Positions 26,182 to 35,081 of a stretch of DNA of 64,000 bases are shown one piece after another. The translations under genes were made by a program, and so were the position numbers. Source of the stretch: Chryseobacterium sp. (lineage in GTDB: Bacteria; Bacteroidota; Bacteroidia; Flavobacteriales; Weeksellaceae). The notes under the pieces are model-generated. The model searched no databases. It saw only the letters and a program-made list of their open reading frames with translations, and had not been told where the DNA came from. The stretch is from assembly GCA_031277615.1 (NCBI GenBank), contig JAITMC010000020.1, positions 62,001 to 126,000 of the forward strand, written 5' to 3'. The first letter of the stretch is position 1. Every line of letters starts with the position of its first letter.

Positions 26182-27600
26182 TTAATAGCCCGGGTTTTGG
26201 GTAAACATACCAAGACTTTCATTGATGGCATCCAGTGGAATCGGGAAAAGCTCATTCTTCCCTGCCTTGAATCCATAAGGAGCCAGTACGGTTGCAGCCT
26301 GTCCTGTTCTTACCAGGTCTACAAAACGATCTCCTTCCATCGCAAGTTCTACCCTGCGCTCATGCCAGATCGCTGTTCTAAGCCCAGCCTGAGTAGTAGC
26401 TGTAGTTCCCGGCAATTGAGCTCTTGTTCTGACTCTGTTAAGGTTGGCAGTCGCTGTTGCCGTATTTCCTAATTCATTGGCGGCTTCAGCATTAATCAGA
26501 AGTATTTCCGCAAATCTAAGAATTCTGATATTCTGTCTTGAACCATAAGCACAGGCACTGTTGTTATCTGCCTTCGGAACATATACTTTCTGATTGTATG
26601 TATCTACGGATTCCGGGTCTCCTTTTTTAATAAGATCCCCTTCAGGAGTGATTTCACCTTCTCTCAGAATTGTTAATTCTTTTCTGATATCTCCCGGTTC
26701 AAATGCATTTTCCAATGCCTGGGACGGAGTAAAGAATCCCCATCCAAACTGATTCCTTACCCCCTGAACCTCAGCATACTGACTTCCTCCGAATTGAGAT
26801 GAACATTCACAATTTACTTCAAATACAGATTCCGGTCCGAACTCTCCTGCTATTCTGAACAGGTGATTAAAATCAGGATCAAGATTATACCCCATACTGA
26901 TTACCTGATTTGAAGTATCAAAAGCTTTCTGCCAGTCTTTTTTATATAGATAGACTTTCGACAAAAGTCCCAAAGCAGCACCTTTAGTTACCCTTCCAAG
27001 ATCAGCAGCCCCGTAAGCCTGTGGTAAAACAGCCGCCGCACTCGTAAGATCGGAAATGATAAAATCATATACTTCTTCCGCGGAGTTTCTAGGCACTTTA
27101 TAGGTTGAAGGAATTCCATCAAAAATAGGAACGCCTCCATAAATTCTCAAAAGATTAAAGTAGAAATAGGCTCTCAGCATTTTTGCTTCAGCAAGCAGTC
27201 TTTCCTTTAAGGTACTGTCCATCTGTATATTCGGAACATTACTAAGCACCTGGTTGCATCTGTTTACTGCCTGCCACTGTCCTATCCAATATCCTTTTAC
27301 TCCATCAGTTCCAACTGTATACGTAAAATTATCATATGCATTAATGAAAGAAGCATCTCCAGGATTAGAGCCTTTTACAACATCATCTGCAGGAACCCCA
27401 AAAATAAACTGATAAGGGAATGCAGAGTTATCATAGCTTCTCAGGAAAAGATAAATGGCATTGGTAGCCTGCATGGCATCATCTGCTGTTTTGAAGAAAT
27501 TGGAAGCTTCTGTTGAACCTTCCTGCTTGATATCCAAATAATCGTCTTTACAGCTCACGACAAGCGAAAATAAAGCGACTGATAAAAATATTTTTCTCAT
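26182..27600 (-). CDS. susD: SusD/RagB-family glycan-binding lipoprotein
   Basis: A 472-residue SusD-like lipoprotein (lipobox LVVSC, Cys17, then KDDYLDIKQEGS). The N-terminal tetratricopeptide region and the C-terminal RagB/SusD signature are clear: FKTADDAMQATNAIYLF, EAKMLRAYFYFNLLRIYGGVP, LGLLSKVYLYKKDWQKA, LRFAEILLINAEAANELGN, and HERRVELAMEGDRFVDLVRTG, then NELFPIPLDAINES near the end. It caps the SusC transporter at the outer surface and catches oligosaccharides. It begins 12 bases after the susC stop, so it is in the same operon. Symbol by homology only. Confidence 0.95.
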   Translation of the reverse strand: MRKIFLSVALFSLVVSCKDDYLDIKQEGSTEASNFFKTADDAMQATNAIYLFLRSYDNSAFPYQFIFGVPADDVVKGSNPGDASFINAYDNFTYTVGTDGVKGYWIGQWQAVNRCNQVLSNVPNIQMDSTLKERLLAEAKMLRAYFYFNLLRIYGGVPIFDGIPSTYKVPRNSAEEVYDFIISDLTSAAAVLPQAYGAADLGRVTKGAALGLLSKVYLYKKDWQKAFDTSNQVISMGYNLDPDFNHLFRIAGEFGPESVFEVNCECSSQFGGSQYAEVQGVRNQFGWGFFTPSQALENAFEPGDIRKELTILREGEITPEGDLIKKGDPESVDTYNQKVYVPKADNNSACAYGSRQNIRILRFAEILLINAEAANELGNTATATANLNRVRTRAQLPGTTATTQAGLRTAIWHERRVELAMEGDRFVDLVRTGQAATVLAPYGFKAGKNELFPIPLDAINESLGMFTQNPGY

Positions 27601-27612
27601 GATTTTCTCTAA

Positions 27613-30432
27613 TTAAAATGTTAAATTCATACCGAATGTATAGATAGCAGAAATCGGATAAATATTGTTATCAACACCCATCTGTACTCTATCCGTATTC
27701 ATAATCTCCGGTGAAAATCCGTTGTATTTAAAACTTGTCCAAGGGTTTTGTGCACTTACATATAATCTCAGTTTGGTGAGCAATAATGATTTTGCAAAAT
27801 CTTTAGGAAGATTATACCCCAATGTGATATTTCTGATTCTCAGATAACTTCCGCTTTCTACGAAAAAGCTGTTAGGTTTAATGATTTCCTGATTATTAGT
27901 CGTCATAGAATAGGAATTTGATGTACCCGGTCCTGTCCATCTGTTGTTATAGAAGTCCAGATCCCAGTTTTCGTTTCCAAAACGCTGTTCACGGTTGTAG
28001 TTATAGATTTTGTTTCCAAATACTCCCTGGAAATCTATGGCAAAATCAAAATCATATATGTTCAGGTTCACTCCGAATCCATAAGTTCCTTTTGGAATAG
28101 GGCTTCCCAGAAATGTTTTATCTCTGGAATCAATAACTCCGTTTCCATCAAGATCTGCAAATTTAAATCCTCCTTTCTGTGCTCCGTTCTGTTGTGCCCA
28201 ATTATTAACTTCTTCATCCGACTGGAAAATACCTGCGACCTGGAAACCATAGTATGAACCTACCGCCTGGCCTTTCTGTAATCTTACAATAGAGTTTCCG
28301 AACAAGCTTACTCCGGTGTTAAGGTAGGAACCTTCATATACAGAAGTGATCTCATTCTTAAGCGTGGTAAGATTTCCGTAAACTCCCAGTTTTATTTTAT
28401 CGTTTATTCGCGTGTCATAATTTACAGATACCTCGAAACCTCTGTTATTGAATGAATAAGCATTGGTTACGTAATTATTCCAGTTGCTAGCTCCTGATAC
28501 AGTTCCCTGTACAATACCATATACTACGTCTTTGGTATCTTTATCAAAGTAGGTTGCATCAATTTTAAGTTTATTGTTGAATAATGCCATTTCCAATCCA
28601 ATATCTCTACCGGTCGTGGTTTCCCAACCGATATTCGGATCGATAACACGGTCAATAGTCTGTGCTGGAGCACCAGAATCACCATAGTATGCACCGTCTT
28701 TAAAAATCGTAGTAACCAATGTGTAAGCTCTTGTTACGTCCGGATTACCCAGTTTTCCCCAGCTAGCTCTTAACTTTAATAAATTGAAAACATTCTGATT
28801 ACTCATAAAGTCCTCCTTGGAAATTACCCAACCTGCACTTACTGCCGGGAAAACTTTATAACGGTCTCCTGAAGAATATTTGGAAGTTCCATCTCTACGT
28901 AAAGACCCGTTGACCAAATATTTCCCTTTATAATTATAATTAATCCTCCCGAAGAAAGATTCAATTCTGTCCTGATAAGGAACAACATCATATCCTTCTA
29001 CATTATCCGTAACTTTCAGAATATCGGTACCATTAAAAATATTTAAGGAACCGTTCGTTCCGTCATATTTAACATTCAGTGCCTGTAGGTAAGTCTGCGA
29101 GTAGGAATTTCTTGTTCTTGAATATCCGGCAAGTACCTCAAGATTATGGCTGCCTAACGATTTTTTCCAGCTTAAAGTATTATCCCAGATATAGTTTCTG
29201 TTTTTTGAATCTCTTGTAATCAGCTTATTCGGTTTTTGGTCAGAAACAGGAACATATCCAAAAGTAGGAGTAAATTCGTATTGGCTTGTATTGTAATTAT
29301 CTGTGGTATAACTTACTTTAAAAGTAAAGTCTTTCAGGAATTTATATTCTGCCCAGATATTATTCAGCATTCTTTCCTGTCTGGTCTGTGAACGATACAG
29401 ATCCAATACGGCTCTCGGGTTGGGAATTGAGTATCCGTTAAAAAACTGATAGCTTCCGGTTTCCGGATTCATTACCGGGAAAATAGGAGGAGCATTGTAT
29501 GCATTCAGCAATGGATTTTTTGCCAGGTCAGTATGCATTTTAGAGAATGAAAAATTATCTCCGATCGTTAAATTATCCGTGATCTTATAACTTAGATTTA
29601 CTTTTGTATTAAACCTGTTGAATCCTGTTCCCGAATTAATTCCTTTTCCGGCTGCAAGGTTTCCTTCGTCCTGCAGATACCCCACACTTCCGTAATAATT
29701 AAGCTTTCCTAAGCTTCCGGATGCTGAAAAATCATTGGAGTTGATGATGCTTGTTCTGAAAATTTCTTTGAACCAATCTGTATCCGCTGGAAACTGGGAT
29801 CTGGAAATTGCTCCTTTAATATTACCGTTATCGTTCATAAGCTTTTCATTATAAAGCTCAATATACTGATCGGTATTAGCCATTTTAGGAATATTGGTTA
29901 CTGTTTTGATTCCTAAATATGAACTAAAGTTATAGACAGGCTTTCCTTTTCCTGATTTTGTTTTGATGATCACCGCACCATTGGATGCTCTTGCACCGAA
30001 AATCGCCAAACTGGAAGGATCTTTAAGAACACTCATGGATTCAATATCCTGAGGATTCAGGAATGAAATATCATCCGTAATCATCCCGTCTACTACAAAA
30101 ACGGTTTTTCCTGTCAGGGAACCTACCCCTCTGATATCTACTCTTGGAGAGGTTCCCGGAGTTCCTGAGTTTAGCACCTGAACACCGGATAATTTACCTT
30201 GAATAGAGCTCACCGGATTGGCATTAGGTTTATCTGCCAGGTCTTTTGCAGAAACCATGCCGATACTACCGGTCACGTTTTCTTTTTTCTGAGATCCATA
30301 CCCGATCAGAACTACTTCCTCGATCTTCTGCTCTTTGGCAGTGGTATCCTTTGGAGCAGTCTGCGCATTGACGTTCATACCGAAGTATAAAACGGCAATG
30401 AGGCATGAATACTTTAATTCACGTTGTTTCAT
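27613..30432 (-). CDS. susC: SusC/RagA-family TonB-dependent outer-membrane transporter
   Basis: A 939-residue receptor from the ATG at 30432 (a start 24 bases upstream, adding MYEIKLNY, is possible). After the signal peptide (ending MNVNAQ) there is no carboxypeptidase-regulatory-like domain: the plug begins at once with IEEVVLIGYGSQKKENVTGS, the SusC signature, then QGKLSGVQVLNSGTPGTSPR, VDIRGVGSLTG and VFVVDGMITDD. The rest is a 22-strand barrel ending PISAIYTFGMNLTF, with ADLDGNGVIDSRDKTFLG in the usual position. The missing N-terminal domain makes it shorter than the typical 1000-1100 residues. Its -7-like box TATTTTTG lies at 30516-30523 on this strand, without a good -33. Confidence 0.94.
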   Translation of the reverse strand: MKQRELKYSCLIAVLYFGMNVNAQTAPKDTTAKEQKIEEVVLIGYGSQKKENVTGSIGMVSAKDLADKPNANPVSSIQGKLSGVQVLNSGTPGTSPRVDIRGVGSLTGKTVFVVDGMITDDISFLNPQDIESMSVLKDPSSLAIFGARASNGAVIIKTKSGKGKPVYNFSSYLGIKTVTNIPKMANTDQYIELYNEKLMNDNGNIKGAISRSQFPADTDWFKEIFRTSIINSNDFSASGSLGKLNYYGSVGYLQDEGNLAAGKGINSGTGFNRFNTKVNLSYKITDNLTIGDNFSFSKMHTDLAKNPLLNAYNAPPIFPVMNPETGSYQFFNGYSIPNPRAVLDLYRSQTRQERMLNNIWAEYKFLKDFTFKVSYTTDNYNTSQYEFTPTFGYVPVSDQKPNKLITRDSKNRNYIWDNTLSWKKSLGSHNLEVLAGYSRTRNSYSQTYLQALNVKYDGTNGSLNIFNGTDILKVTDNVEGYDVVPYQDRIESFFGRINYNYKGKYLVNGSLRRDGTSKYSSGDRYKVFPAVSAGWVISKEDFMSNQNVFNLLKLRASWGKLGNPDVTRAYTLVTTIFKDGAYYGDSGAPAQTIDRVIDPNIGWETTTGRDIGLEMALFNNKLKIDATYFDKDTKDVVYGIVQGTVSGASNWNNYVTNAYSFNNRGFEVSVNYDTRINDKIKLGVYGNLTTLKNEITSVYEGSYLNTGVSLFGNSIVRLQKGQAVGSYYGFQVAGIFQSDEEVNNWAQQNGAQKGGFKFADLDGNGVIDSRDKTFLGSPIPKGTYGFGVNLNIYDFDFAIDFQGVFGNKIYNYNREQRFGNENWDLDFYNNRWTGPGTSNSYSMTTNNQEIIKPNSFFVESGSYLRIRNITLGYNLPKDFAKSLLLTKLRLYVSAQNPWTSFKYNGFSPEIMNTDRVQMGVDNNIYPISAIYTFGMNLTF

Positions 30433-30456
30433 ATAGTTCAATTTTATTTCGTACAA

Positions 30457-30716
30457 ATCAATTTCGCAATGTCTTTTAGTGGAGTTATTCTAAATTCTCA
30501 AAAAAAGACATTAGTCAAAAATAGAAAAAAAAACGAACAATGTTAATATATGTTAAAAATTTAAAAAAATAAATCCATTATACAACAGAAACTCATAAAA
30601 CTGAATCAACAATCAAATAAAATGCAAAATAAACATGAATTTAAAATGAAAAATAAAATCATAAAAATCTATTTTACGGTAAAAATTTCACTAAATCCTT
30701 ATGATAAAATTAATAT
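30457..30716. other. AT-rich divergent intergenic region between susC and the DUF4197 gene
   Basis: No gene; strongly A/T-rich with A-tracts around 30520-30700. It holds the upstream regions of two divergent units. Only the rightward promoter (30717-30748) is a strong two-box match. No regulator-binding palindrome stood out. Confidence 0.5.
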
Positions 30717-30748
30717 TTTGTTAAACTAGAGAATAGTGTTTACCTTTG
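30717..30748 (+). promoter_or_regulatory. Two-box Bacteroidetes promoter of the DUF4197 gene
   Basis: TTTG (30717-30720), 20-base spacer, TACCTTTG (30741-30748): an exact match to TTTG-N19/20-TAnnTTTG. Transcription should start near 30755, which rules out the GTG at 30736 as the start codon and supports the ATG at 30781. Confidence 0.75.
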
Positions 30749-30780
30749 GCGCAGTATTTGAAAAACCAATAAAAAGATCA

Positions 30781-31452
30781 ATGAAAAAATACATCATCGC
30801 CGCGGCGGTTTTCATAGGAACCGGAGCAGCTATTCTTACTACCACACAGTCATGCACTTCTGTGGCGACTTCCGACCTTGGTCTCTCGATCATCAAAAGA
30901 ATTCTTCTGAACGGGATTGATAAAGGGATGGGAATCTACAGCAACAAAGAAGCATTTCTTCAGAATAATATGGTAGACAAGGCTCTTCCCAAGCAATTGA
31001 GAGACATCAATACCACGCTTGAAAAGATTGCGCCTTCCCTGGTCGCCAAAGAAAGAGATTATATTGCACAGGCTGCGTCTTACACCGTGAATATTTCCAA
31101 ACCTATCCTTCAGCAGGCAGTTAACAGTCTGAATGCTCAGGATGTGACAAGAATTATTCAGGGAACTACCGCCACACAGATTCTGAAAGAGAAGAGTTCA
31201 CAACAGCTTGTTTCGGCCATTGCCCCAATGGTTGATCAAAAACTGAATGAATACGGAATCATCAAAACCCTGAATACGGCCCTTTCCGGAAACAGCCTTT
31301 TAGGAAGCCTTCTGGGTGGAGGAAACAATACGGTAAATGCAGGAGGATTAAGCCAGCTTGCTTCCGAACAGCTGGTGAATGGTCTCTTCAATATCATCGA
31401 AGATTATGAACACCAAAACTCCAAAGCGCTGCTGGGACCACTTGGAAAATAG
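30781..31452 (+). CDS. DUF4197 domain-containing exported protein
   Basis: A 223-residue protein whose start was set by the promoter just upstream. N-terminal KKYIIAAAVFIGTGAAI followed by TTTQSCTS gives a signal peptide, perhaps a lipoprotein with Cys near residue 22 (the -3 position is Thr, so not a classic lipobox). The DUF4197 body is helical: GLSIIKRILLNGIDKG, FLQNNMVDKALPKQLRD, ILQQAVNSLNAQDVTRIIQG, and SQLASEQLVNGLFNIIEDYE. The central LLGSLLGGGNN loop is Gly-rich. The family's function is unknown; members are periplasmic. The DUF493 gene follows 41 bases downstream and may be read from the same promoter. Confidence 0.85.
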   Translation: MKKYIIAAAVFIGTGAAILTTTQSCTSVATSDLGLSIIKRILLNGIDKGMGIYSNKEAFLQNNMVDKALPKQLRDINTTLEKIAPSLVAKERDYIAQAASYTVNISKPILQQAVNSLNAQDVTRIIQGTTATQILKEKSSQQLVSAIAPMVDQKLNEYGIIKTLNTALSGNSLLGSLLGGGNNTVNAGGLSQLASEQLVNGLFNIIEDYEHQNSKALLGPLGK

Positions 31453-31493
31453 AAAAAAAATCGTTATATTTATCTATAATTTAACAACTGCAG

Positions 31494-31799
31494 ATGGACA
31501 TATTACAAGGAAATCAACACGCCACTCCGGAGGATTTTTATAATTCTTTAAAGGAGAAACTGGAAGGTCATCATGATTTTCCGGAAGATTATTTATTTAA
31601 ATTTATCATTCCTACCGACCAGGCAAAACTTACTGAAATTTATAAAGTTTTTGACGGAATAAAATTTACACTGGGAAACCGCGAAAGTAAAAACGGAAAA
31701 TATACAGCCTGTAACATCAATGCTTTCGTTCTGGATGCCAATCAGGTGGTGAATATTTATAAAGAGGTCGCCAAAATAGAAGGCGTTATTCTGTTATAA
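31494..31799 (+). CDS. DUF493 (YbeD-like) family protein
   Basis: A 101-residue cytosolic protein of the YbeD/DUF493 family (PF04359), an ACT-like alpha/beta fold thought to be regulatory. The features that match are the small N-terminal helix (TPEDFYNSLKEKLEG), FPEDYLFKFIIPTDQAKLTEIYKVF, FTLGNRESKNGKYTACNINAF with its conserved SKxGKYxS-like turn, and the closing strands. E. coli YbeD sits next to lipB; here the neighbour is DUF4197 instead. It ends at a strong bidirectional terminator. Confidence 0.85.
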   Translation: MDILQGNQHATPEDFYNSLKEKLEGHHDFPEDYLFKFIIPTDQAKLTEIYKVFDGIKFTLGNRESKNGKYTACNINAFVLDANQVVNIYKEVAKIEGVILL

Positions 31800-31837
31800 A
31801 AAAAAGATTGAAAAAAGATCAATTTCCGAACTTCAAA

Positions 31838-31883
31838 AACAACAAAACGGCTGCTTCTGATACGAAACAGCCGTTTTGTTGTT
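31838..31883. terminator. Bidirectional terminator with 16-bp perfect stem
   Basis: Stem AACAACAAAACGGCTG (31838-31853) pairs with its exact complement at 31868-31883, loop 14 bases. It lies between the converging DUF493 (+) and ArsC-like (-) genes. Confidence 0.9.
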
Positions 31884-31891
31884 TATTGTTA

Positions 31892-32242
31892 TTACTTTTC
31901 AATAAAAAATTTCACATTTTCAATGGGTCTACCCAGCATGGCTACTGAACCTTTCACCAGAATCGGCCTCTGGATCAGGGAAGGATTTTCAACCAGGATT
32001 TTCAGCCATTCCTCCTCCGAGTAATCTTTACCCGCAAAGTTCTCCAGATAGAGCTTATCGGTTTTCCGGATCAGATGAAATACCGTCTGATTCAGCTTTT
32101 TCAATACGGTTCTGAGCTCCATGATACTCAACGGATCTTCAATGATATTGATGATCTCGAACGGCACTCCGTTTTCATCCAGGTATTCCAGTACTGCATT
32201 TGACTTTGAGCAGTCTCCGTTATGTAAAACTTTTACCAGCAT
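31892..32242 (-). CDS. ArsC/Spx-family thioredoxin-fold protein
   Basis: A 116-residue ArsC-like protein (PF03960). The active-site strand reads VLHNGDCSKSN instead of the more usual HNPRCSKS, with the redox Cys kept but the preceding Pro-Arg replaced by Gly-Asp. FEIINIIEDPLSIMELR (the xxY-xPp-type linker) and the Arg-containing RPILVKGSVAMLGRP, with two of the arginines that bind oxyanion, are present. Family members reduce arsenate with glutaredoxin or regulate transcription; no ars operon is nearby, so an arsenate role is doubtful. A TAAATTTG -7-like element is at 32273-32280. Confidence 0.85.
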   Translation of the reverse strand: MLVKVLHNGDCSKSNAVLEYLDENGVPFEIINIIEDPLSIMELRTVLKKLNQTVFHLIRKTDKLYLENFAGKDYSEEEWLKILVENPSLIQRPILVKGSVAMLGRPIENVKFFIEK

Positions 32243-32325
32243 AATGCATTATTTTAGATTAAACCTTCTATACAAATTTAGCAAGAAACCGGATGACGGG
32301 CATCTTAAAATCTGATAAAATACTG

Positions 32326-32940
32326 TTAAAACAAACCGTTCAGTTCTGCTTCTATTTTTTCAAGAATAAATCCGAAATCTTCAGGTTTTTCTACGAAATC
32401 AAGGTCGTCCACTTCAATCACCAGAAGTTTTCCTTCGGTATAATTGGAGATCCATTTTTCATATTTCTGATTCAGTTTGGAAAGGTATTCTATACTGATG
32501 GATGCTTCATATTCTCTCCCTCTCTTGTAGATTTTTTTAACGAGATTCGGAACATCAGATTTCAGATAAATCAATAAGTCCGGTGCCGAAACGAAAGATT
32601 TCATCAGATTAAAAACCGATGCATAATTGTTGAAATCCCTGTCCGAAAGAAGATTCATATCATTGAGGTTTTCCGCAAAAATGTGTGCATCTTCATAGAT
32701 TGTACGGTCCTGAACAATGTTTTTACCACTTTCTCTGATTTCTTTTACCTGACGGAACCGGCTTCCCAGGAAATAAATCTGAAGCGCAAAACTCCACTTG
32801 CTCATATCCGCATAAAAATCTTCAAGATAAGGATTGTGATCTACATCCTCAAACTGTGCATCCCATCCGTAATGCTTGGAAAGCATGGTGGTTAAAGTAG
32901 TTTTTCCTGCCCCAATATTTCCTGTAACTGCAATATGCAT
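32326..32940 (-). CDS. Deoxynucleoside kinase (dGK/dAK family)
   Basis: A 204-residue deoxynucleoside kinase of the thymidine-kinase-2/dGK fold (PF01712), which phosphorylates deoxynucleosides to salvage them for DNA. The P-loop is GNIGAGKTT (residues 7-15). The middle part has FYADMSKWSFALQIYFLGSRF and the catalytic/substrate element QDRTIYEDAHIF, where many homologues have ERS; the lid segment is KRGREYEASISIEYL with its Arg residues. No signal peptide. It is the first gene of a row with the secreted protein gene upstream (39-base gap) and may be co-transcribed with it. Confidence 0.9.
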   Translation of the reverse strand: MHIAVTGNIGAGKTTLTTMLSKHYGWDAQFEDVDHNPYLEDFYADMSKWSFALQIYFLGSRFRQVKEIRESGKNIVQDRTIYEDAHIFAENLNDMNLLSDRDFNNYASVFNLMKSFVSAPDLLIYLKSDVPNLVKKIYKRGREYEASISIEYLSKLNQKYEKWISNYTEGKLLVIEVDDLDFVEKPEDFGFILEKIEAELNGLF

Positions 32941-32979
32941 ATTCTTTTTCTCTTAGTATTTATTATGGTTAAAAACTGA

Positions 32980-33936
32980 TTATATTCCAACAGCCTGAAC
33001 TTCTGCAGCCTCTTCCATCAATTTCTGAAGGACATTGTCAGGTTCTTTTTCCTCAGAGGTCTTCTGATCTGCTTCTGTTTTCTGTTCCGGAGTTCCTGAG
33101 GTATTTTCTGTAGCCGGAACGGGAGCTTTCTGCACAGAATCAGGTTCTGTCTGCTGTTTGGTTTCCTTTATTTTTTCAAGGCTGTAAAGATAGAGTTTGT
33201 TGGCCTTGATTGCAAAATATGAGCGGATGTTTTTATCCACAATCTGCGCCTCAGGATCTTCAAAAACCTTTATCATTCCTTTTTCCGGATCATATCTTGA
33301 AATAGAGTTTCCTGCCACCACCAGAATGGTATCATTTTCCCTTCTGAAGCGTTTTCCGTTTTCCAAAGGAGCTTCAAAAATCTTTTCAAATTTAAGGGTA
33401 TAGACCCGGATATGCTTTCGGGTAAGAATATAGACTTTGGTTTCAAATACCAGAAGATCGGTAAGATCGTCAAAGCTTACATCAAAGGGATATGAGTTGA
33501 TGGTTGTTTCGTTTCTGAAATTATACTGGATCAGGCGTTTCATACTGTCGTCCAGAAGCCATAACTGCTGTAAGTCCTCAGCATATGCCATTCTGATAAA
33601 TCCGAATTTCTGCTTGAAGTCGATTTTCTGAATTTCGTTCATATTCTGATCCATAAATTTCATTTCCTGTGCATTTTCAGAAAAAAGAGGAACGCTGAGA
33701 GGATTCTGAACGGTCTGAACTTTATAGGGAACGGTAAGCATCATTTTTCCGAGCTGTTTTCCCAGAGAATCGTATTTGGTAAAACTGAAATCCTTATTCC
33801 TATAGATATACAGATTCCCGTAATCATCTGCCAGCATGTCTTTTGCTTCCTTGAGTTTCAAGGTATCCAAAGGAAGTGTTTTCTGCGCAAAAGCTGTACA
33901 GAACAGGAAAAAAAATAGTATGTTTAAAAATTTCAC
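32980..33936 (-). CDS. Secreted protein, beta-propeller-like with charged C-terminal tail
   Basis: A 318-residue exported protein with signal peptide (MKFLNILFFFLFCTAFAQ). The mature body to about residue 240 is a series of short strands with Tyr/Asp turns (AKDMLADDYGNLYIYRNKD, LWLLDDSMKRLIQYNF, VLVVAGNSISRYDPEKG-like), consistent with a small beta-propeller. The last 70 residues are low-complexity: Gln, Glu, Lys, Pro, Thr (about residues 245-305), then a short amphipathic helix. I do not recognise the function. Its ATG overlaps the stop of the serine hydrolase gene by 4 bases (33933-33936), so the two are translationally coupled. Confidence 0.7.
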   Translation of the reverse strand: MKFLNILFFFLFCTAFAQKTLPLDTLKLKEAKDMLADDYGNLYIYRNKDFSFTKYDSLGKQLGKMMLTVPYKVQTVQNPLSVPLFSENAQEMKFMDQNMNEIQKIDFKQKFGFIRMAYAEDLQQLWLLDDSMKRLIQYNFRNETTINSYPFDVSFDDLTDLLVFETKVYILTRKHIRVYTLKFEKIFEAPLENGKRFRRENDTILVVAGNSISRYDPEKGMIKVFEDPEAQIVDKNIRSYFAIKANKLYLYSLEKIKETKQQTEPDSVQKAPVPATENTSGTPEQKTEADQKTSEEKEPDNVLQKLMEEAAEVQAVGI

Positions 33937-35081
33937 CCTTCTTTTTTAATGAGTTCAAGATACTGAAAAATTATTTCATCCAAAAGATGATTCATACGGA
34001 TATCATCTTCTTTAATATTAATGAGTGCTGAGATCACCAGACGTTCTTTCGGATATATCCTCAGGTCTGCCATGCCTCCCGGATATGCCCCTCCATGCCC
34101 GAAAAAATAATTCCTGTAAAAATCCCGCCCGGTCATAAAGCCCAGCGCATAGGTTTTCTCTTCATTTCGGGGAATCAGCAGATCTTTGAAGGTCTCTTTG
34201 GCCAGGATACGGTCTGCATACAGATATGAGTTTCCCAGTTTCACAAGATCTTCGGAAGTGGAAAGATAACAGCCGGGACCATAATTAAAGCTGCAATCCG
34301 TACACGGAACCTTCTTCAATCCTGCATCATTCCTGTAATAAAATGTTGAGGTATCTCCGTCGAAATTTCCGGTATCGGGAACCGTATGCTCCAGACCTGC
34401 CTTATCCAGAACCAGTTCCTTTTTCGCCGCTACAAGGGATTTCCCGGCAAGCTTTTCTATCAGAACTCCCAGAAGGATATAGCCATAATTGCTGTAACGG
34501 TAAGCGGTACCCGGTTTAGATTCCAGGACTGTTTCCTGAAAAGACGGATAGAAATTACTTCTGTGAAGGTCGTTTTTGCCACACAGAAATCCTTTCTGCT
34601 GTTCTCTCACCAATCCGGCCCTGTGACTCAGCAGCTGTTCAACGGTAATATCATATTCTTTAACCGGAAGACTGTCGAGGTATTTGTAAACACTTTCATG
34701 GAGATTCAGTTTGCCCTGCTCCTGAAGCTTGGCCAGGGCAACAGAAGTCATGGTTTTGGAGATACTTCCTATCCTGAATTTGGTTTTGGACGGAATGATT
34801 TCTTTTTTGCTCTCCACATCGGCATATCCCGATCCTTTGGAATAAATCAGTTGATTTCTGTAGGAAACAGAGATTGAAAGCCCCGGAATATCATATTTCT
34901 TTCTGAATTTTTCAATCAGTTTATCATTCTTTTTTTCAAGAACAGAAAAATTGATGTTTTTCTGTCCTGATACGGTACAGAAGGCAAGAAAAACAGCTCC
35001 ACAGATCATTTTTAAAAGAAACACCGGAAAATTAATACGGTTTCGGATTATATAGCCGGATTTACTGAATACCCACTTCAT
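33933..35081 (-). CDS. Exported serine hydrolase (beta-lactamase/PBP fold)
   Basis: A 382-residue class C beta-lactamase-fold enzyme. The first ATG is at 35081, overlapping the end of the cyclotransferase gene by 20 bases; an internal ATG at 35009 gives a shorter leader (MICGAVFLAFCTVSGQ). The catalytic SxxK is Ser106-Ile-Ser-Lys109 in IGSISKTMTS; the YxN box is YRYSNYGY; and HGGAYPGG stands for the KTG box. A conserved CxxC pair (CTDCSFNYGPGCY) lies near residue 260 and might form a disulfide. Substrate is unknown (esterase or D-peptidase). It is part of a chain of overlapping genes with the cyclotransferase upstream and the secreted protein downstream. Confidence 0.88.
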   Translation of the reverse strand: MKWVFSKSGYIIRNRINFPVFLLKMICGAVFLAFCTVSGQKNINFSVLEKKNDKLIEKFRKKYDIPGLSISVSYRNQLIYSKGSGYADVESKKEIIPSKTKFRIGSISKTMTSVALAKLQEQGKLNLHESVYKYLDSLPVKEYDITVEQLLSHRAGLVREQQKGFLCGKNDLHRSNFYPSFQETVLESKPGTAYRYSNYGYILLGVLIEKLAGKSLVAAKKELVLDKAGLEHTVPDTGNFDGDTSTFYYRNDAGLKKVPCTDCSFNYGPGCYLSTSEDLVKLGNSYLYADRILAKETFKDLLIPRNEEKTYALGFMTGRDFYRNYFFGHGGAYPGGMADLRIYPKERLVISALINIKEDDIRMNHLLDEIIFQYLELIKKEG

